Source of the DNA: CAVSVP01 sp963731125
GTDB taxonomy: Bacteria; Pseudomonadota; Gammaproteobacteria; Competibacterales; Competibacteraceae
Length of the DNA: 64,000 nt
Assembly (NCBI GenBank): GCA_963731125.1
Contig: CAVSVP010000013.1
Location: forward strand, 372,001 to 436,000
Reading direction: 5' to 3'
The translations under genes were made by a program, and so were the position numbers. Positions 17,771-25,609 of the stretch are shown here, in pieces (position 1 is the first letter of the stretch; the number at the start of each line of letters is the position of its first letter). Under the pieces are notes generated by a model. That model was not told the DNA's origin, made no database searches, and was given only the letters and a program-made list of their open reading frames with translations.

Positions 17771-19126
17771 TCAGATTTTGCTAACAATCTGTCGGGCAGC
17801 GATCTGCACCGGGTCCCAGACCGGAGAATACGGGGGTGCATAACTTAAATCCAAATGAATGACATCCTGCGCGGTAAACCCGGCATGAAGGGCTGTGGCC
17901 AATACATCGATCCGTTTTGCAGCGCCCTCGAGACCCACGATTTGTCCACCCAATAACCGTCCGCTGAGCTTTTCCGCCAGCAATTTTACCGTAATGGCCC
18001 CTGCTCCGGGATAATAACCCACGCGGGTTTTGCTCTCGATGGTGGCCGTCACGTATGCCAGCCCCAGCGCCTTGATTTCTTTCTCTTGCAGACCCGTACG
18101 CGCCACTTCGTATTTACAGACCTTGCTTACTGCAGTTCCCACAACACCGGGGAAAGTGGCATAGTCACCACCCAGATTAATACCAACCACCCGCCCCTGT
18201 TTATTAGCCACCGTCCCCAACGCTATATGATAAGGTTGCAGGCTAACCCGATGGAAAGACTCGGCACAATCTCCCGCTGCCCAAATACCCGCCACAGGTG
18301 TCTGCAGACGGCTGTTAACCTTGATGGCTTTCTTTACACCGACGGGAACACCAGCCGCCTCAGCTAGCTCCGAATTGGGACGTACGCCCATGCCTAGAAC
18401 GACAATATCAGCAGACAAAGTACGCTTATCGGTCGCCACAGCCGTTATTTGTCCTTGCTCGACTTCAAAACCGGCCAATGCTTCGTTTAAATACAGCGTG
18501 ACCCCAACTTCCCGCAGCGCATCGGAAACCAAGGCACCCATATCGGGATCCAACGTGTCCATGACTTGTGGAGATTGTTGGACTAAGGCGACATCGATAT
18601 CGCGCCGCACCAAAGCCTCAGCCATTTCCAATCCGATATAACCTCCGCCGACGACTACGGCTCGCTTCGGCTTGGTTTCATCTATCGCCCGCCGCACCAG
18701 CGCACCGCTTAGCAAGGTAGACACTCCATAAATCCCTCTAGCGTCGGAACCAGGCATTGTAGGACAAAAGGCTTTTGCCCCCGTAGCGATCAGCAGTTGA
18801 TCATAGGGTTCCCAGGAGGATCTGCCACTATTGCGATCACTTACTTGCACCCGCCGTTCCTTCGGATCGATTTCTATCGCTTCATGGTGAATACGTGCAT
18901 CGATGGCGTGCTTGTCCTTAAATTGTTCCGGCGTACGTACGATCAGGGACGTAAAGTCCTGTACCAAACCGCCTACATAATAGGGTATGCCGCAAGCCGA
19001 ATAAGACGTGTAAGGACCTTTCTCGAATACTAGGATATCAAGATCGCGACGTTTACGGCGCGCTGTGGCAGCGGCACTCATACCCGCCGCATCCCCACCG
19101 ATGACCACTAGACGTTCTCGGCTCAT
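17771..19126 (-). CDS. CoA-disulfide reductase-like FAD-dependent oxidoreductase
   Basis: Pyridine nucleotide-disulfide oxidoreductase of 451 residues. It has an N-terminal FAD-binding GGDAAGMSAA, the single-cysteine active site YTSYSACGIPYYVGG (the SxxxCxxP pattern of CoA-disulfide reductases and NADH oxidase relatives), a central NAD(P)H-binding VVVGGGYIGLEMAE and the C-terminal dimerisation domain. It would keep CoA reduced or act as a persulfide or NADH oxidase; sequence alone does not separate these. There is no C-terminal rhodanese domain. GAGGAG precedes the ATG. It stands beside CoA-ester catabolic genes, which suits a CoA redox role, but this is inference. Confidence 0.8.
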   Translation of the reverse strand: MSRERLVVIGGDAAGMSAAATARRKRRDLDILVFEKGPYTSYSACGIPYYVGGLVQDFTSLIVRTPEQFKDKHAIDARIHHEAIEIDPKERRVQVSDRNSGRSSWEPYDQLLIATGAKAFCPTMPGSDARGIYGVSTLLSGALVRRAIDETKPKRAVVVGGGYIGLEMAEALVRRDIDVALVQQSPQVMDTLDPDMGALVSDALREVGVTLYLNEALAGFEVEQGQITAVATDKRTLSADIVVLGMGVRPNSELAEAAGVPVGVKKAIKVNSRLQTPVAGIWAAGDCAESFHRVSLQPYHIALGTVANKQGRVVGINLGGDYATFPGVVGTAVSKVCKYEVARTGLQEKEIKALGLAYVTATIESKTRVGYYPGAGAITVKLLAEKLSGRLLGGQIVGLEGAAKRIDVLATALHAGFTAQDVIHLDLSYAPPYSPVWDPVQIAARQIVSKI

Positions 19127-19184
19127 CGACGATTCTCCTCTGCTGCCGACAAAAACAAGCTTAGCAAACCGAGTTTTTACTGTG

Positions 19185-20375
19185 TTATTGAGAGCTAAAA
19201 AAAGCGTTGGCCCGGGCTAAGCAAGCAGACGCTTCATCCAGATCTTGATAACAACGGTTGATCCCGGCCCCTCCCCAAACGAAATTACAGCTTGTCTCCG
19301 CACGCAGCACACGCCAATAAGCATCCTCGAGTTGATGATAAATCTCAGCATCATGGCATCCCCGACTCGCGGCATTATTCCGCGCCGCATGCACGGCTTG
19401 GCTCATTTCTATGGCTTGAATAAAGGCTTCTATCTGCTCTTTGGATTCCGCCCAACGGTTGGAATCCGTGCTACACTGCCAACTCCCATGCCAGGCTCCC
19501 GGGCCGACATTCACCACTCCCTGCGCCCCGTGTTGGGCCAGATACTCTTCGATAAACACCGGCCGCACCGCACTCTCCCCCGCCTGCACCCGGCGCAGCA
19601 GCTCCTGATAAAAGCCGCTCCAGAAATTGTGTCCCGGCAGCGGGTTGCGAAACCACGGCCCGTTCTCCCCCGGGCCAGCGGTGGTCACCAGCGGCACAAA
19701 ATCACAGTGCCGGGTGCGCGCCTGCACCTCCCGCAGAAACCACTCCACCTCCACCCCTTCGGCCTGCGCCTTGGATAACTCCCGGTCCCGCACAACGACC
19801 ACGATCTCCTCTCCCCCAAACTGCGCCATGTGCGGCCGGTAACGCACCTCCTCCCAGCGCATCGGCGTCAGCGGCTCCACATGCTCGCTGTCCACCACCA
19901 CATAATCATAGCCTAGGCGCTTTAACAGCGGGATCAACTCCAGGCAAAAGCCCAGCTCCGGCGGCCAGAACCCGGCAAACCGCTCGCGCTGGAACAGATG
20001 CCGCCCGATCCCCTGCCAGCGCCGTACCTGTTCCTCCCAGTCCGCCGGGGGAATCAGCGGCAGCACCGGATGGTAGTAGCCGGTACCCAGGAGCTGGATG
20101 ATGCGGGTGTTTTGCAGATACCAGAGCAGCGAGCCGCAGTCGACGATCCCATAGACGCGGCGCTGGAACACCGGATCCGCCAGGGTCTCCAGCAGCGTTC
20201 CCGAGAGCGTTAGATGGACCCGTCCTACCTCTTCATAATCCCACAGCGCACGTGGGATGCGGTCAATGGCGTAGAGGATTTCCTTCAATTCCTGCTCGTT
20301 ATGCGCAAGCAGGTCTTGTAAATGAGCGGAAGGCTGATGCAAGTGCAGCACAAGGGCATGATAGATAGGTGTCAT
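19185..20375 (-). CDS. glycoside hydrolase family 57 protein
   Basis: GH57 (beta/alpha)7-barrel enzyme acting on alpha-glucans, 396 residues, so only the catalytic region without long C-terminal extensions. Motif 1 is LHLHQPSAH at residues 9-17; the nucleophile Glu is in FWPPELGF (about 138-145); the following VVDSEHVEPL fits the motif after it. It could be an alpha-amylase, a branching enzyme or a 4-alpha-glucanotransferase; these cannot be told apart here. It is 58 bp from the CoA-disulfide reductase in the same orientation. A GH15 glucoamylase-type gene lies 9 kb away, so alpha-glucan or trehalose use or turnover may be a theme. Confidence 0.78.
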   Translation of the reverse strand: MTPIYHALVLHLHQPSAHLQDLLAHNEQELKEILYAIDRIPRALWDYEEVGRVHLTLSGTLLETLADPVFQRRVYGIVDCGSLLWYLQNTRIIQLLGTGYYHPVLPLIPPADWEEQVRRWQGIGRHLFQRERFAGFWPPELGFCLELIPLLKRLGYDYVVVDSEHVEPLTPMRWEEVRYRPHMAQFGGEEIVVVVRDRELSKAQAEGVEVEWFLREVQARTRHCDFVPLVTTAGPGENGPWFRNPLPGHNFWSGFYQELLRRVQAGESAVRPVFIEEYLAQHGAQGVVNVGPGAWHGSWQCSTDSNRWAESKEQIEAFIQAIEMSQAVHAARNNAASRGCHDAEIYHQLEDAYWRVLRAETSCNFVWGGAGINRCYQDLDEASACLARANAFFSSQ

Positions 20376-20606
20376 GGAACGATTCCTGCCAAAGGTTAAC
20401 CGTGAAGTTCAGCACGTTATGTTTTGATACCGGATTTCAGCCACTTTCCCGTTACAACAGGAATAACTGACAGAGATTACGGAGATTCTGAACTTCGGGT
20501 TTGTCTATAAGCAAATTTAATGCCAATAGACTCAGACAGGTAATCGATTCATCGGCTCACTAATCTACCCGTCTTATAAAAGGCAGCCTCTAGGGCCATT
20601 ACTGCG

Positions 20607-21050
20607 TTAAGACAGCTTTGCCTTCTCGGCGGCCAGACGGTTCTGTGCATCGATCACCGCGGCATGCAGTCGACGCAAATCAGCAAGGGTATGATCAGGC
20701 AGGTCTTGCTGCAGTGCGGTGCTAACCCGAGCTGCCACCTCACGTTCGGCTTGTTCACAGGTTTCCAGCAAAGTCAGACACTTATTCTCAGCAAGTAAAG
20801 CCTTAAAATGGGTAACCAGGCTTTCTAGCGTCTCTCTATCGGTATCGGGCTCGCGAGGCAAATAACCCAACTGCCGGACGCGGTCCTCCAATACCTCGGC
20901 CGCACGGCGGCGTTGCCGGGACAAGGCCTGAAACAAGGCGGACAGCCTAGTATTTTCGATTCTACAAGCAATATCCTGATAATGGTCAGCGGTATCTTTG
21001 CAGACGACAATAACGTCATTAAGCGCAACTTGGCGATCATCCAATAACAT
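20607..21050 (-). CDS. DUF2383/PA2169-like four-helix-bundle protein
   Basis: Small soluble protein of 147 residues, nearly all predicted alpha-helical, with the layout of the DUF2383 (PA2169) four-helix-bundle family: an N-terminal ALNDVIVVCKDTADHYQDIA helix and charged helices rich in Glu, Arg and Leu. Biochemical function is unknown; relatives are ferritin-like in shape. GGAGAT stands a few bases before the ATG. The lipid kinase gene ends 9 bp upstream, so both are likely on one transcript. Confidence 0.6.
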   Translation of the reverse strand: MLLDDRQVALNDVIVVCKDTADHYQDIACRIENTRLSALFQALSRQRRRAAEVLEDRVRQLGYLPREPDTDRETLESLVTHFKALLAENKCLTLLETCEQAEREVAARVSTALQQDLPDHTLADLRRLHAAVIDAQNRLAAEKAKLS

Positions 21051-21059
21051 GCAGATCTC

Positions 21060-21953
21060 CTAGGCCTGGTTCGCATAAGGCTCGGGAACATACACCGACA
21101 AAGCAGCAGGAACAACGCGAAAACGGGCCGGTGTACGGGTTCTTAATTCGCCATCCGTATCGATAGGCATGGGTTTTCTGGTACGGATGATGATCTCCTG
21201 CGCTTTTAACAACTCAACGCCATCCTGGCCGACATACCGTCCGCTACGCAGAGCTGGCGCTAAGGTGATCAATTTCCACAAGCTAAGTGGTTTCAGGCTG
21301 TAGAGGTAAAGTTGGCGGTCATAAATCGTCGCTTCCTCCGCAATCGTCATACCGCCCCCGTAGTGACGGCCGTTGCCCACGGCAATTTCAATGGACCGGG
21401 TGCGGCGGTGGCGATTATCAAAGGTAATATGGGCGCGAAACGCGCGATTTTCTCGAAATGCCTTGAGGATACTGTGAAGATAGCCAAAAACACCCCAGCG
21501 CGCTTTGACTTCGGCTGAAAGCTGGTGAGTCACCCGAACCCCAAGGCCAATATGAGCAACGTTGAAATAATAGACACCGTTGACCCAACCCACATCAATA
21601 GCAAGTGTATGGCCTTCGGCAATAACCACGCAGGCTTCTGGCAACTCCGTGGGAATACCCAACGTACGGGCAAGGTCATTGGCGGTGCCCATCGGTAAGA
21701 TGCCCAGCGGTAAACCGCTCTCTACCACTGCTTCCGCCGCGGCGTTCAGCGTGCCGTCACCGCCGGCAACGATTATCATGTCAACTTTCTCACGATGCCG
21801 GCGGATTAATTCCGGTATACTTTCAGGCTGATCGACAAAAGCCTCTTCAAGCGTTAGTCCGCGATCTTTAAGCAGTGTAAGACCTGCTGATAAATCGGTT
21901 TGCCCGTTGCGACTCTTACGATTAACGATTAACAGAGCTTGTTGTGGGGACAC
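21060..21953 (-). CDS. diacylglycerol kinase family lipid kinase (YegS/DgkB-like)
   Basis: Soluble or membrane-associated lipid kinase of 297 residues. The catalytic GGDGT is seen in IIVAGGDGTLNAAAEAV (near residue 64), followed by LGILPMGTANDLARTLGIP, and the C-terminal half reads RTRKPMPIDTDGE, the lipid-kinase C-terminal signature. The start is GTG 21953 with AAGG 6 bases upstream. It would phosphorylate diacylglycerol, phosphatidylglycerol or a related lipid. The phospholipase D-type gene is divergent, 120 bp away, and could share a regulatory region with it. Confidence 0.85.
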   Translation of the reverse strand: MSPQQALLIVNRKSRNGQTDLSAGLTLLKDRGLTLEEAFVDQPESIPELIRRHREKVDMIIVAGGDGTLNAAAEAVVESGLPLGILPMGTANDLARTLGIPTELPEACVVIAEGHTLAIDVGWVNGVYYFNVAHIGLGVRVTHQLSAEVKARWGVFGYLHSILKAFRENRAFRAHITFDNRHRRTRSIEIAVGNGRHYGGGMTIAEEATIYDRQLYLYSLKPLSLWKLITLAPALRSGRYVGQDGVELLKAQEIIIRTRKPMPIDTDGELRTRTPARFRVVPAALSVYVPEPYANQA

Positions 21954-22073
21954 GGGATACCTTAAAAGTCAATGTGGAAGCGTCTGTAGCAGAGCAAACT
22001 CCATTCCAACTTGGTAATCCCTCAGGACCTTGCGAAACCGCAGACGAAGTTATTGTATAGCTAAGGCGAAATT

Positions 22074-23684
22074 ATGCACACAATTCTGCAGCAGGGCCGT
22101 AATTGTTGGCGGCTGGTGCATGCCAAACGGGTAGCTTTGTTAATGGATGGAGAGGCATACTTTGCCGCCTTACGAGCAGCCTTAGAACAGGCAAAAAAAA
22201 CCATTTTCATTATCGGCTGGGATATCGACAGTCGTATGTTTTTGACGCGGGATAACGTGCGTGAATCCCCTGTCCAGCTTAGCGAATTTCTAGACGCCAG
22301 CGTTCGGCACCGACCCGGCCTGCACGCTTATGTATTAACCTGGGATTTTGCCGCCCTTTATACATTGGAACGGGAGTCATTTCCCCGTTATAAATGGCAA
22401 TGGCGGACTCATCGCCGGTTTCATTTCCACATGGATGACAGTCATCCCCTGGGCGGCTGTCATCATCAAAAGATTGTTGTCATCGACGATGCCGTCGCCT
22501 TCGTCGGCGGTTTCGATTTAACCAAATGCCGCTGGGACACGCAAGAACACCGCGCCGATGAATCGCGTCGCATCGATCCGGACGGTAATTTCTATGCCCC
22601 CTTTCACGACTTTCAGATGACGGTGGACGGCGCTGCCGCAGCCGCTCTAGGCGATTTAGCGCGCACCCGATGGCAGCGGGCGACCGGAAAAAAGTTGCAC
22701 CTGCCTCCGCGGATCGATCATGATCCCTGGCCCTTCTATCTCAACCCGGACATGGAGAACACCCAAGTCGCCATCGCCCGCACTGAACCTGCCCATGCCA
22801 ACAACCCAGCCGTACGCGAAGTAGAACAACTTTATCTGGATGCAATCGCCGCCGCACAGCACAGCATCTACATTGAGAGCCAATACCTGACCTCTGCGAC
22901 CATTGGCCAGGCACTAGCCGACCGTCTGCGCGCGGCCAACGGGCCAGAAATACTCATCGTCGTGCCACAGCAAACCCATGGCTGGTTAGAACAGGCCACC
23001 ATGGATGTACTGCGCGCCCGCCTACTCCATAAGCTGCGCGCGGCAGACCGTTACAACCGTCTTCGGGTTTGCTACCCCATCGTACCCGGCCTCGTTCATG
23101 ATTGCATCAATGTCCATGCCAAGCTGTTAATCATCGATGATAAGCTGGTTCGTATCGGCTCCGCCAATCTTAGCAATCGCTCCATGGGACTCGATACGGA
23201 ATGCGACTTAGCCATCGAAGCGGCACAGAGCCAACGTATTAGGCAAGCCATCGCCGCTTTCCGTAATCGCCTTCTTGCCCATCACCTGGGAGTGAGCCCG
23301 GAACGGGTCGCTCAAGCCTTAGTCCGCAACGACTCATTGCTAACGGCAGCGGCAAGCCTGCGCCATGGGGATCGTACCCTAAGAGAGCTGGATGGCAGGG
23401 TATCGGAAGTTCTCGATAAAACCATTCCGAATGCAGCCATCATTGATCCAGAGCGGCCACTGGATCCAGAAACATTGTTGGCTCAGTGGTTACCCGGTTA
23501 TGCCGGCGGAGCAAAGAACGCGACAAGACCTCTCGCAAAGACACGCAGGCTAGTCCATGACGGAGTTCTAGTGACTCTAGGCATCACCTTACGTTTAACC
23601 CCCTTAGAACGCTGGCTGGATGCAGCCTTTGCCAAAACCCATCAATGGCTGCGCGAAAGTTTACCCCGTTCGTCCGATTCATAA
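22074..23684 (+). CDS. phospholipase D-type protein with two HKD motifs
   Basis: Phosphatidyl transferase or hydrolase of 536 residues. HKD motif 1 is GCHHQKIVVIDDAVAFVGGFD (near residue 140) and motif 2 is NVHAKLLIIDDKLVRIGSANLSNR (about residue 345), the pair needed for one active site. Many close relatives carry a C-terminal VTT (TVP38/DedA-like) membrane domain after the PLD part; here the protein ends after a short amphipathic tail with no VTT domain. AAGG stands 7 bases before ATG. It is divergent from the lipid kinase gene and convergent with the response regulator gene, 19 bp away. Cardiolipin-synthase-like or phospholipase activity are both possible. Confidence 0.85.
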   Translation: MHTILQQGRNCWRLVHAKRVALLMDGEAYFAALRAALEQAKKTIFIIGWDIDSRMFLTRDNVRESPVQLSEFLDASVRHRPGLHAYVLTWDFAALYTLERESFPRYKWQWRTHRRFHFHMDDSHPLGGCHHQKIVVIDDAVAFVGGFDLTKCRWDTQEHRADESRRIDPDGNFYAPFHDFQMTVDGAAAAALGDLARTRWQRATGKKLHLPPRIDHDPWPFYLNPDMENTQVAIARTEPAHANNPAVREVEQLYLDAIAAAQHSIYIESQYLTSATIGQALADRLRAANGPEILIVVPQQTHGWLEQATMDVLRARLLHKLRAADRYNRLRVCYPIVPGLVHDCINVHAKLLIIDDKLVRIGSANLSNRSMGLDTECDLAIEAAQSQRIRQAIAAFRNRLLAHHLGVSPERVAQALVRNDSLLTAAASLRHGDRTLRELDGRVSEVLDKTIPNAAIIDPERPLDPETLLAQWLPGYAGGAKNATRPLAKTRRLVHDGVLVTLGITLRLTPLERWLDAAFAKTHQWLRESLPRSSDS

Positions 23685-23703
23685 ACTCCTTCCAACGGAA
23701 AGC

Positions 23704-25059
23704 CTAGTGATCCCAATCAACTTCATATTTTTTAAGCCGGTTGTAAAGTGTTTTTAAACTAATGCCCAGCGCCTCCGCCGTGCGGGTTTTATCGCCGCCA
23801 TAATGTTCCAGTGTCGCAAAAATTAACCGCTTTTCCGCATCATCGATGGAAGTACCGACAGAAAGATTTAAAGGATCTTCCTCTTCCTGTTCCTCTTCAC
23901 TTAAGTCACCGGTAGCGAAATGATCGGCACCAATCTCCCTATCCGCCAGAATAAAAGCCCGTTGTATAGCATTTCGCAATTCCCGAACATTACCTTGCCA
24001 TGGACGTTCTTCCAAACTCTGCAGCACCGCCTTGGTAAAATGTTTTTCTAGACTATATTGATGATTCAACAACCCGAGAAAGTACTGCGCCAGTAGCGTG
24101 ACATCTCCTTCTCGCTCACGCAGGGGAGGGATATAAAGCGGAAACACCATTAACCGAAAATACAGGTCTTTGCGTAACTTACCCTCTGCTACGACCTCTT
24201 CCGGAGAACGGTTCGTCGCCGCTATCACCCGTACATCAACGGGAACCTCGTGATCACCGCCTAGCCGCAGTAGCTTACCCGTCTCTAAAACCCGAAGTAA
24301 CTGAACCTGCAAATCCGTTGGCATTTCGGTGATTTCATCCAGAAATAGCGTCCCTCCGGCGGTACGCTCAAAATGCCCCTTATGCTGACGGTTGGCCCCC
24401 GTGAAACTGCCTCGCTCGTGTCCGAATAGCTCGGATCCAATTAAGGTAGGCGAGATAGCACCGCAATTCACTGCTAAATAACGGCGTTGGCACCTGGGGC
24501 TCAACTGATGAATCGCGTGTGCTACCAACTCTTTGCCGGTACCGCTCTCTCCCTGCAAAAATACCGTCGCATCGGTTGGCGCAACCTTTTCGATCATCTT
24601 GTAGAGTTCTCGCATCGCCGGCGAGTCGCCCACCAAGTCGCAGAACATCTTAACTTTCTGTCTATCGGCAGCACTGCCAACGAAACCGGCTCCAGCAGCC
24701 GTTGGATGGGAAACCAACGCCCTAATGCAGGCTTTTAGGTGCTCTATGTCAATGGGTTTCACTAAAAAATCAAAAACCCGGGCGCGCAGTGATTGTATGG
24801 CAGTATCGATACTGGGATGCCCCGTAATAACAATAATCCGGGTGGCCAGCGTCGGGTCAATCTCGTGAATAAGATCAATGCCGCTGCCATCCGGAAGCAT
24901 CAGATCTACCAGCAACACATCGAGGGGAAAGCCGCGAATTCTCGTACGAGCCTCTTCCAAGGTCCGCGCAGTAGCCGCCGTAAAACCCTCCAGTTCCATA
25001 AATTCAGCAAGCGCTGAGGTAAAGTTCTCGTCATCGTCTACGATAAGTGCATGAGGCAT
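23704..25059 (-). CDS. sigma-54-dependent response regulator (NtrC family), no kinase adjacent
   Basis: Transcription activator of 451 residues with three parts: a receiver (acidic D8/D9, phosphoacceptor D52 in LLVDLMLPDGSG, conserved Lys in FLVKPIDI), a AAA+ domain (Walker A GESGTGKE near residue 170; sigma-54 contact loop GSFTGA, a Ser variant of GAFTGA; FLDEI) and a C-terminal Fis-type helix-turn-helix ending DKTRTAEALGISLKTLYNRLKKYE. It should drive RpoN-dependent promoters after phosphorylation. No histidine kinase gene is in the window. Four GG-N10-GC promoter candidates lie elsewhere in the window (28262, 37734, 49974, 50325), which makes them natural targets to test. Confidence 0.92.
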   Translation of the reverse strand: MPHALIVDDDENFTSALAEFMELEGFTAATARTLEEARTRIRGFPLDVLLVDLMLPDGSGIDLIHEIDPTLATRIIVITGHPSIDTAIQSLRARVFDFLVKPIDIEHLKACIRALVSHPTAAGAGFVGSAADRQKVKMFCDLVGDSPAMRELYKMIEKVAPTDATVFLQGESGTGKELVAHAIHQLSPRCQRRYLAVNCGAISPTLIGSELFGHERGSFTGANRQHKGHFERTAGGTLFLDEITEMPTDLQVQLLRVLETGKLLRLGGDHEVPVDVRVIAATNRSPEEVVAEGKLRKDLYFRLMVFPLYIPPLREREGDVTLLAQYFLGLLNHQYSLEKHFTKAVLQSLEERPWQGNVRELRNAIQRAFILADREIGADHFATGDLSEEEQEEEDPLNLSVGTSIDDAEKRLIFATLEHYGGDKTRTAEALGISLKTLYNRLKKYEVDWDH

Positions 25060-25237
25060 TTGGGAATCTCGAAATCTACAATAGATGGACGTAGAATAGG
25101 GAGGCTACGCAACCTTGCCTGCGTTTCCTGCCCATTATAACGATTCCCTGGCGGTAATGTTAGCCGCCCGGTCCTCAGGTCATTTTGTTCCAGCCCAACG
25201 CCGCAGCGCTCATTTTTGCAAGAGGTCTAATCATCGT

Positions 25238-25542
25238 TCATTCGCTTACCTGAGGTTCAGCGGTAGTTTTGGATATGATTGCAATGGCTCGCTGTTCCTC
25301 ATCGGCATCCTTAGCAAGAACCGCCACCACCCAATAATCCTTTTCCAGAGCGTGCTCAACAACCCGCAAAAATTCAGGCTCCTCTACCTTCAATGCACCA
25401 CCCAGTGCACCCGCCCCCCCACGGCCGCCGCGTAACCCACGATAGTTAACGCTCCCAACACTGGGTTAGTCGCTAATAGGGCAGTGTTTGCAATGGCAAG
25501 CGCCGCAGAACCTGCGACGCCCAAGGACGAGGGTAAGAGGTT
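25238..25542 (-). pseudogene. frameshifted small protein gene, function unknown
   Basis: On the minus strand one frame reads SSLGVAGSAALAIANTALL... ending TIVGYAAAVGG, a hydrophobic, Ala/Gly-rich segment. After a C7 tract (plus strand 25414-25420) a second frame reads GALGGALKVEEPEFLRVVEH and continues to KTTAEPQVSE and a stop at 25238. One more G in the tract would join them into one protein of about 100 residues: a membrane or glycine-zipper-like N-terminus and a charged C-terminus. The 5' end is open only to 25542, next to a dispersed repeat, and has no good ATG (TTG 25524 at best), so it may also be truncated. I do not recognise the family. Confidence 0.45.
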
Positions 25543-25580
25543 CTAAGTATTCAATTCATAAACAATGGCCAAAGTCCAGT
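25543..25580. repeat. copy of a dispersed repeat ending AAAGTCCAGT
   Basis: 38 bases that match 28099-28136 at about 29 positions. A shorter related piece (CAATGGCTAAAGTCCAG) is at 2627-2643. Confidence 0.5.
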
Positions 25581-25609
25581 TAAACAAAGGATAGCTAAAA
25601 CTACGTTGC

